DNA of 13,005 nt, taken from NCBI GenBank assembly GCA_027575805.1, contig JANBPU010000396.1, positions 1 through 13,005 on the forward strand, read 5' to 3'. Positions 8,210 to 13,005 of this stretch are shown piece after piece (positions within the stretch are counted from its first letter, which is position 1; the number at the start of each line of letters is the position of its first letter). A model generated the notes under the pieces. The model saw only the letters and a program-made list of their open reading frames with translations, was not told the DNA's origin and searched no databases. Source of the stretch: Mycoemilia scoparia. Taxonomy: Eukaryota; Kickxellomycota; Kickxellomycetes; Kickxellales; Kickxellaceae. The position numbers were made by a program, and so were the translations under genes.

Positions 8210-9259
8210 ATGACCAAGTTGTTACTATTCATAGCAACCATAATATCCGTTACTTACATCATCCTCCTCGTTCATCTGACTAAAGGGTCTCCAGTCAGTA
8301 ATGAATCTTTAGGTCTTATAAAGCATAAAGGCTGGGAGAGCAAAAGAGGAGGAGGAGCTAAATGTGGCAGTTGTGGCAATGGTTTTCTTTGGCTCTCCAA
8401 AGTTATGTCAAGAGGCTACAGCCCCAGTTCCAAAGGGTCTACTCATGATCCAACCACAGCCTCATACAATACCGTCATAACTAACCCAGCCGACGGATGC
8501 TCTCCCTCAGTCAAGTCAATGTTAGGAAAAGCAATCAGTAGGACCAAAAGAGCCTCTTCTGCATTATCACCACCACCGCCACTTTCATATTATGGCTGTG
8601 CCAAAGACACCACAGTAAATCAGGCCCAACATATTCGACGTTATTCCATATCTTCCCAGGGAGCAGCGCCAGAAGTTGTGTATATTCAAAATGAATATAC
8701 AAAAGGGATCAAGAAATGTTCTACTGAGCTCCAGAATTTTGCAATGATTATTCCAACTATCAATGATGATGGTACGCCTGGGAATGGTTCAAGTATTGGT
8801 GTTCCATTATATAATAACACTGATCTATTCAGGAATGGAAAGAATGTGACGGTGGTATGGCATAATAATGGCACTATGTTTATTGATCCCTGTCAAAACA
8901 ACATTGGTGTTGGCGGCGGGGCTACGAGACTGACTGAGATCAATTTTTGTAAGGATATTATTGAATTGGATTTGGTAAGAGGAATTGTAGTACATGGGGA
9001 TGCCAGATCAATTAGCCCGGATAATAGGCTAGTGGGATCACCGGGTGTTGCATTTGAATTGAAATATGGTAATTCGACGGCAATGCTAAGAGCAGAGAAT
9101 ATTGTAAATACTAAATGTAAAATCAATGGAGGACTTGTTGCTGGCGCTGTTTCTGCATGTGTAGTTGGGGCTGTTATAGTTGGTCTTTTGATTTGGGTGA
9201 TTTGGTCGATTTGTGGATGTATTAAATCAAAGATAGAATATTTGATGAAATTTCGATAG
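8210..9259 (+). CDS. Type I membrane glycoprotein, unknown family (paralogue of 1499-3133)
   Basis: The protein has 349 residues with an ATG start. A hydrophobic N-terminus (about 3-23) is a signal peptide. Lys-Arg sites at 45-46 (ESKRGG) and 113-114 (RTKRAS) and Arg-Arg at 143-144 are possible Kex2 cleavage points. An N-terminal pair CGSC (52-55) is unique to this copy. The second half matches the 1499-3133 product: KCSTEL (C170), YNNTDLF (201-207), GKNVT (210-214), C228, NFCKDI (C247), GIVVHGDA (258-265), TKCKIN (C303). A membrane segment follows at about 308-334, with cysteines at its inner edge, and a short basic tail. All four cysteines and the sequons N202 and N212 are shared, so two conserved disulfides are likely. 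It lacks the acidic and Ser-rich inserts of its paralogue. It sits between two direct copies of a MITE-like element. The function is unknown; a cell-surface role is inferred from architecture. Confidence 0.85.
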   Translation: MTKLLLFIATIISVTYIILLVHLTKGSPVSNESLGLIKHKGWESKRGGGAKCGSCGNGFLWLSKVMSRGYSPSSKGSTHDPTTASYNTVITNPADGCSPSVKSMLGKAISRTKRASSALSPPPPLSYYGCAKDTTVNQAQHIRRYSISSQGAAPEVVYIQNEYTKGIKKCSTELQNFAMIIPTINDDGTPGNGSSIGVPLYNNTDLFRNGKNVTVVWHNNGTMFIDPCQNNIGVGGGATRLTEINFCKDIIELDLVRGIVVHGDARSISPDNRLVGSPGVAFELKYGNSTAMLRAENIVNTKCKINGGLVAGAVSACVVGAVIVGLLIWVIWSICGCIKSKIEYLMKFR

Positions 9260-9283
9260 TAATGAAATTTATGGTACACATTT

Positions 9284-9404
9284 GGGTAGTTATTTTTGAA
9301 GGGTTAAATTGATATTATCAATGAAAATATATGCTGGTCAGTATTCAAGTTGAAACTACTGGCCGCCCTGCTAGTAAAAATGAGCCCTTCGAAAATAATT
9401 GCTC
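9284..9404 (+). mobile_element. MITE-like element, copy 2 (about 121 bp)
   Basis: The left end GGGTAGTTATTTTTGAAGGG is identical to copy 1. The right end (GCCCTTCGAAAATAATTGC, 9384-9402) is its imperfect reverse complement. The interior differs from copy 1 apart from a TGGCCRCC block near the right arm. It begins 24 bases after the stop codon at 9259, so it probably lies in the 3' untranslated region. No clear target duplication is visible. Confidence 0.58.
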
Positions 9405-10090
9405 GTTTGTGGGTTGTCATTGGATTTTGACCCAATTATAGGCATAATTTTATGCAATTCCTGTGGCCCATTTATTATAGTTAGGTTGATACTTTTTCTT
9501 GAGATTTATTATTATTATTATTCTTTTTGTTATTATTATTAGCTTGTTTGTGTTGTTTTTCAATAAACTTGCATCAAGTTTTTTAGTGATAGGAAGATTT
9601 TACGTTTACTACTTTTGTTTTTTTCTTTGCAAACAAAGTTGTATATTTTTGTGCTCTGGCAATAATTGAAAAAATACTAGATTCTGAAAATGATAATCAG
9701 GAATTAGTAGTACAAAATATTTAGGCTAGTTAGGAGGGTGTTATAAAGTGAAGTTCCAAAAATTCTTTCCTCCCCAGAAATTTTATATAGCCAATTCTAT
9801 TTTTGATCAATGATAGATCAATACTCAAAAGATGTTTTTTCTAGAAGCCAATGTTTAAAACACAATCCGTTGTCTATTGTTGAAGAACTAAATCCGAAAA
9901 TTATAATTTTTGCAAGCTTTATAATTTTTGTTAAAGGGTTTGATGAAGGATACAATAATAGTTTAAAATACATGTAAACCAAGATTTTCAATTTGATCTT
10001 TAGAAACTTTCAACCAAATTATTGTCATCATGTCATAGCCAAAACCACAATTTTCATTTGCAAAACAATTTTTGTTTTTCTGGTTAAAGT
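9405..10090. other. Intergenic, AT-rich, with AATAAA at 9562
   Basis: No gene is visible. An (ATT)n run lies at 9506-9523, and AATAAA at 9562-9567 may end transcripts of the 8210-9259 gene, giving a 3' untranslated region of about 300 bases that includes the MITE. The rest precedes the promoter of the 10279 gene. Confidence 0.5.
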
Positions 10091-10106
10091 CCAATGGCTA
10101 TATAAA
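10091..10106 (+). promoter_or_regulatory. CCAAT and TATA elements of the 10279 gene
   Basis: CCAAT (10091-10095) is followed by TATATAAA (10099-10106), 173 bases before the ATG. The leader has a 76-base run with no G (10167-10242), typical of well-expressed yeast genes. Confidence 0.6.
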
Positions 10107-10278
10107 CCCAGGGACTTCTAGTACTAAATATTTCTCATCAGCCTTTCAACTCTATCAACCACCAAGTTACACCCATACACATCCACAAACACACACACCA
10201 ACCCACCTCTTCAAACCAATACACTCACCACAATCCACCAAAGCCTGAATTGTGTACACCCATACAAGGCAACTCACA

Positions 10279-11208
10279 ATGTCCACTGAACAAACTGCTG
10301 AATACAAAAATTCAGTGATCTGTGAGGGTATATTCAACCAGTTCCATCAGAGCACTCATTTGCTTATTACCAAGACCAGCATCAATGGCCATGGGGCTAC
10401 TGAAAATACTCTTCCTGAACTGAAATCTGTTTTCCATCAAATCTTCCAATATGTCTTGCAAGACTTACACAACAATTTCATTCAATCAAGTGAAAACAAG
10501 GCCCATTGGCATCATTTCAAAATTCCCTTTTATGATTTCCATGATGGAATCTTTCTCCCCCTAATCGATTTGTACTATGGTAGTACTGTTCATAACATAT
10601 TCAATGATGAATATGGAAAATTTCTTGAGAGCTTTAGAGTTGTTAAGGATATTCTTGTAAACATCGAAAATGGTGAAGCTTTTTATGATACTTCTTGTGA
10701 TAGTTGTGATGGTGGGTTGAAGGAATCATTTAAATATTACCATCAATTTTCTTTGAAAGTAATTGATCTTATGGCTAGTGACAGATTTATTGACCCACAA
10801 CTAATTGCAGCAGCATCTACTACAACCCTTAACAACAACAACAACAACAACAACAATAATAATGTTGTTGTGACTGTTCAGCCCGTAGATTATGAAAAGG
10901 AAAGCAAGTTGAAAATGCTGAAATTCTTTCAAGAATTTCTGTTTCAAAAAGCCAACTTGGTCATCACCTATTACAATATATGTGAGGAGGGTGAAAAGGC
11001 CAATTTGTTATCTCTGATCAATGATAAATATAAGTCTTTGTTTGAAGGAAAAGATAACAGTGATATTGTTGATGATTCTGTGAATACAAAGGCTCTAATT
11101 CATCAGGCATCTTTTGGATCTTTGGGAAGTGATGGAATTATTCAGGTTTTCTTTACCAACTTGCTCAAGCATATTAAAAATGGAAAGCCTTTGGAGAAGT
11201 GGTTTTAG
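10279..11208 (+). CDS. Unknown soluble helical protein, first of a tandem paralogue pair
   Basis: The protein has 309 residues. The frame is open from 10252, but the first ATG is at 10279, just after the G-free leader, and starts MSTEQ. There is no signal peptide or membrane segment, so it is probably cytosolic. Much of it looks alpha-helical, with aromatic and His-rich patches (AHWHHFKIPFYDFHDG, 75-90). A linker with 11 Asn (185-195), coded by an AAC/AAT run, separates two halves. Blocks 151-170, 214-260 and about 278-292 align with the protein at 12088-12921: a segment ending in SDRF against SDVRF; YYNICEEGEK...FEGKD against HYGNLLEDGR...FEKDF; and SFGSLGSDG against KFGV-GSVD. I do not recognise the family. 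A CCAAT/TATA pair precedes it and AATAAA follows at 11287. CTG codons at leucine-like core sites support a standard code. Confidence 0.82.
   Translation: MSTEQTAEYKNSVICEGIFNQFHQSTHLLITKTSINGHGATENTLPELKSVFHQIFQYVLQDLHNNFIQSSENKAHWHHFKIPFYDFHDGIFLPLIDLYYGSTVHNIFNDEYGKFLESFRVVKDILVNIENGEAFYDTSCDSCDGGLKESFKYYHQFSLKVIDLMASDRFIDPQLIAAASTTTLNNNNNNNNNNNVVVTVQPVDYEKESKLKMLKFFQEFLFQKANLVITYYNICEEGEKANLLSLINDKYKSLFEGKDNSDIVDDSVNTKALIHQASFGSLGSDGIIQVFFTNLLKHIKNGKPLEKWF
10831..10863 (+). repeat. AAC/AAT run encoding poly-Asn
   Basis: Eleven consecutive Asn codons, mostly AAC, form an inter-domain linker in the 10279-11208 protein. The tandem neighbour has no such run. Confidence 0.85.
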
Positions 11209-11286
11209 ATTGACTTTCTGTCTGTACATAGGTATGGAGGAATGAGAATATAGTGTATTAGTATGTTTTTTCTTTTATGGTTGTTG

Positions 11287-11292
11287 AATAAA
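11287..11292 (+). terminator. PolyA signal AATAAA
   Basis: It lies 79 bases after the stop of the 10279-11208 gene and is preceded by a T-rich stretch, as expected for a fungal 3' end. Confidence 0.5.
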
Positions 11293-11516
11293 GCTTGAAA
11301 ATAATTCTACAATGTGTGACAAGTGCATATTATTTAAAAATGATATAATATTGGGTGCAAGCAATATAATAGTACAACCAAATAGTTTATTTAGCTCCAT
11401 ATTTTGCAATAATGAAATTTGTTGATGTGGCACACACCAGTGTAATGAGAAACATGGTTTGTATCTAGAAGTTTGTTGTGATGAAAATAGCTATATTTGC
11501 CAAATGGTGTAAAAAA

Positions 11517-11674
11517 TATAAACATAATTAACTAAAGGTTGGTTGAGATATCATTTTCAGAAACTTCCTCTTACTTCTCACATGCTCATACACACTAATA
11601 CACATAGCATCTGGAAAATGTCCAGTGAATTTATTTTTTCCTTATTTTTTAGTATAAAAAAGCAGACATTTTGA
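11517..11674 (+). pseudogene. Orphan promoter, leader and ATG, possible decayed tandem copy
   Basis: TATAAACA (11517-11524) is followed by a CA/CT-rich leader (11569-11609) and an ATG at 11618. The first codons (M-S-S-E) resemble the start of the upstream gene (M-S-T-E), but the frame stops after 18 residues at 11674. It may be the head of a third, decayed family member or an extra upstream promoter for the 12088 gene. The evidence is thin. Confidence 0.25.
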
Positions 11675-11919
11675 CTTTCCATCCAATTTTTATCTTTGTT
11701 GCAATTTTTATAACTGGTTATTGGATATGTCACAGTGTGATTCCAAAGTAAAAACTTTGTATAAAATTCCAAATTTCTTTGGAAAAAAAATTCAATGTAA
11801 TCAGAGAGAGGCTTTGGTTAGACTAAAAAATTGGTTTGGTAGCAAAAGTGAGACAAAATGGCTATTTTTCCATTTTTCTCTATTGTTGAAATTTGTGCTC
11901 TACTAAAAAGTTTTAATAG

Positions 11920-11927
11920 AATAAATA
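11920..11927 (+). promoter_or_regulatory. TATA-like box of the 12088 gene
   Basis: AATAAATA lies about 160 bases before the ATG at 12088, followed by a leader with a 60-base G-free run (12001-12060). Confidence 0.4.
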
Positions 11928-12087
11928 GCCATCAATTTTCCCTACCAAATATGTGTTCTCATCATCCTTCTAATTCACAAGCCAATCTTCAGACAAACAG
12001 ACACAAACATACACTTTCCTCCACCACATACCACATCAACACCACCTTCTTTTCTCTACTGTGAAAGTGCTCACACACTTACACACA

Positions 12088-12921
12088 ATGGAGCAGCCCA
12101 CCACCAAAAGCCATTATGCCATGGATTGGTCATACTTGGTCAAAGATACTTTGAACTGGATAGAGCAAATCAAAGAAAAGGCTATATTTGATGAGAGACA
12201 CAGACTGACCTGTGACTTTGTTGCCATCAAAGATATTTTGAAAGGTTATATGATGGCAAGGCATGCAGACATCAGAGGAGCTTATATACTCTTCATAAAT
12301 AACGAAATAACCATGGAGCATTTGAAAATACTATTCCAAGGTCCTCATTCTTATGATGTAATGGGATTTGCCAAGAAATTTTTTCATGGCGAAGCATATA
12401 AGATCACCATTACTGGATCATACCCAGTAACCCCACGCCTCTTTTTCTATCAATGGGCTGAAAAGATCAACAAGATACTTGCTGGTCAAGGTAACTTTAA
12501 TGCTCAGGAAAATGGGTATTTGACAATCCTAATGAAGGAATATCTCTATGTACTTGATCAATGCATCATGTTCATCTCTGATGTCAGGTTTGGTCATAAT
12601 GGCAATGCAAGTCAAACTGAAATGGATACCATGAAGGATATTCTTGATTTTATTACTTACAGGCTTTCAAAGAGAATCTTGCGTCTCAAATCTCATTATG
12701 GTAATCTTCTTGAAGATGGAAGAAGATTGTTGCGGGATGAATTCAATGGCTGTTTTGAAAAAGATTTCAAGGCAGACTATGGTGGTGGCACCAACACTCT
12801 ATATGAGGATATCCAGACTAACAATCCTAAGTCAATTACAAACATCAAATTTGGTGTTGGTAGTGTTGATCTCCTGCTTGTCCATTTGGCTAGCTGCCTT
12901 GAGGTTGGTCACTCAGCCTGA
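12088..12921 (+). CDS. Unknown soluble helical protein, second of a tandem paralogue pair
   Basis: The protein has 277 residues. The frame is open from 12061 with a GTG, but the first ATG is at 12088 after a CA-rich leader ending ACACACA. There is no signal peptide or membrane segment; the sequence looks mostly helical, with basic and aromatic residues. Blocks 149-168, 185-230 and 254-268 align with the 10279-11208 product, including EYLYVLDQ...SDVRF and HYGNLLEDGRRLLRDEF. Overall identity looks low, so the duplication is old or the pair diverges fast. It lacks the poly-Asn linker, and its C-terminus (LEVGHSA) is shorter than that of its neighbour. The same orientation and similar promoter layout suggest parallel expression, though each has its own TATA box. 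The function is not recognised. Confidence 0.8.
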   Translation: MEQPTTKSHYAMDWSYLVKDTLNWIEQIKEKAIFDERHRLTCDFVAIKDILKGYMMARHADIRGAYILFINNEITMEHLKILFQGPHSYDVMGFAKKFFHGEAYKITITGSYPVTPRLFFYQWAEKINKILAGQGNFNAQENGYLTILMKEYLYVLDQCIMFISDVRFGHNGNASQTEMDTMKDILDFITYRLSKRILRLKSHYGNLLEDGRRLLRDEFNGCFEKDFKADYGGGTNTLYEDIQTNNPKSITNIKFGVGSVDLLLVHLASCLEVGHSA

Positions 12922-12980
12922 GTTATTAGCTGTTCATTTTAGTGCAATTGGAAACAAGGAGCACACAAGCACACACACAC

Positions 12981-13005
12981 ATGGCTACTAGTGACTGTTA
13001 TAAAC
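12981..13005 (+). CDS. Possible start of a further gene, cut by the window edge
   Basis: A CA repeat (about 12961-12980) leads straight into an ATG at 12981 that stays open for 8 codons to the edge. The leader style fits the local genes, but only 59 bases separate it from the previous stop and no TATA box is seen in that gap. It may equally be chance, or downstream sequence of the previous transcript. Confidence 0.15.

Noticed and set aside
11721..11906. 58-61-residue plus frame with a LVRLKNWFGSK stretch like a homeodomain helix 3
   Set aside because: Only a short stretch matches, the key asparagine/arginine pattern of homeodomains is missing, and there is no leader or room for the other helices.
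12644..12991. 115-residue plus frame over the end of the 12088 gene
   Set aside because: It is a shadow frame of the real gene, which has its own leader, ATG and paralogue.
1..13005. tRNA, rRNA, CRISPR array or bacterial operon
   Set aside because: I saw no B-box or cloverleaf, no rRNA-like stretch, no regularly spaced identical repeats and no Shine-Dalgarno spacing.

Overview
The window looks like nuclear DNA of a fungus, most likely an ascomycete yeast or a close relative. It is AT-rich, and most genes are single open frames. TATA boxes lie about 100-220 bases before the start codons, followed by CA-rich leaders with almost no G on the coding strand. AATAAA signals follow several genes, and the one candidate split gene has GTATGT/GTAAGT-type donors. 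Secreted products carry Lys-Arg sites of the Kex2 type. CTG codons fall at hydrophobic core positions, for example in MLKFF, EFLFQ and LSLIND of the protein at 10279-11208, so the code is probably standard. There are no bacterial signs such as Shine-Dalgarno sites or tightly packed operons. I cannot name the species.

Layout. (1) 1-820: a TATA-like box, a G-poor leader with a good intron, and a candidate spliced small gene (230-743) with a polyA signal. (2) 1499-3133, minus: a 544-residue type I membrane glycoprotein. (3) 4800-5150, minus: a 116-residue secreted protein with a Kex2 site and a probable GPI-anchor tail. (4) 5150-8210: a 3-kb divergent region without a convincing gene; it holds microsatellites, a MITE-like element and a degenerate dispersed repeat. 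(5) 8210-9259, plus: a 349-residue membrane glycoprotein that is a paralogue of the 1499-3133 product; a second MITE-like copy starts 24 bases after its stop. (6) 10279-11208 and 12088-12921, plus: a tandem pair of distantly related, probably cytosolic, helical proteins, with an orphan TATA/leader/ATG between them. A possible next start codon lies at the right edge.

No protein here matches a family I recognise. The notable pattern is that two unrelated unknown families each occur twice within 12 kb: one secreted or membrane family (four shared cysteines, two shared glycosylation sites, a C-terminal membrane anchor) and one intracellular family. With the GPI-type protein, three of the five firm genes enter the secretory pathway and carry Kex2-type sites. 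Long intergenic spaces, decayed repeats and paralogue expansion suggest a fast-evolving, lineage-specific accessory region. A joint role for these genes is inference only.
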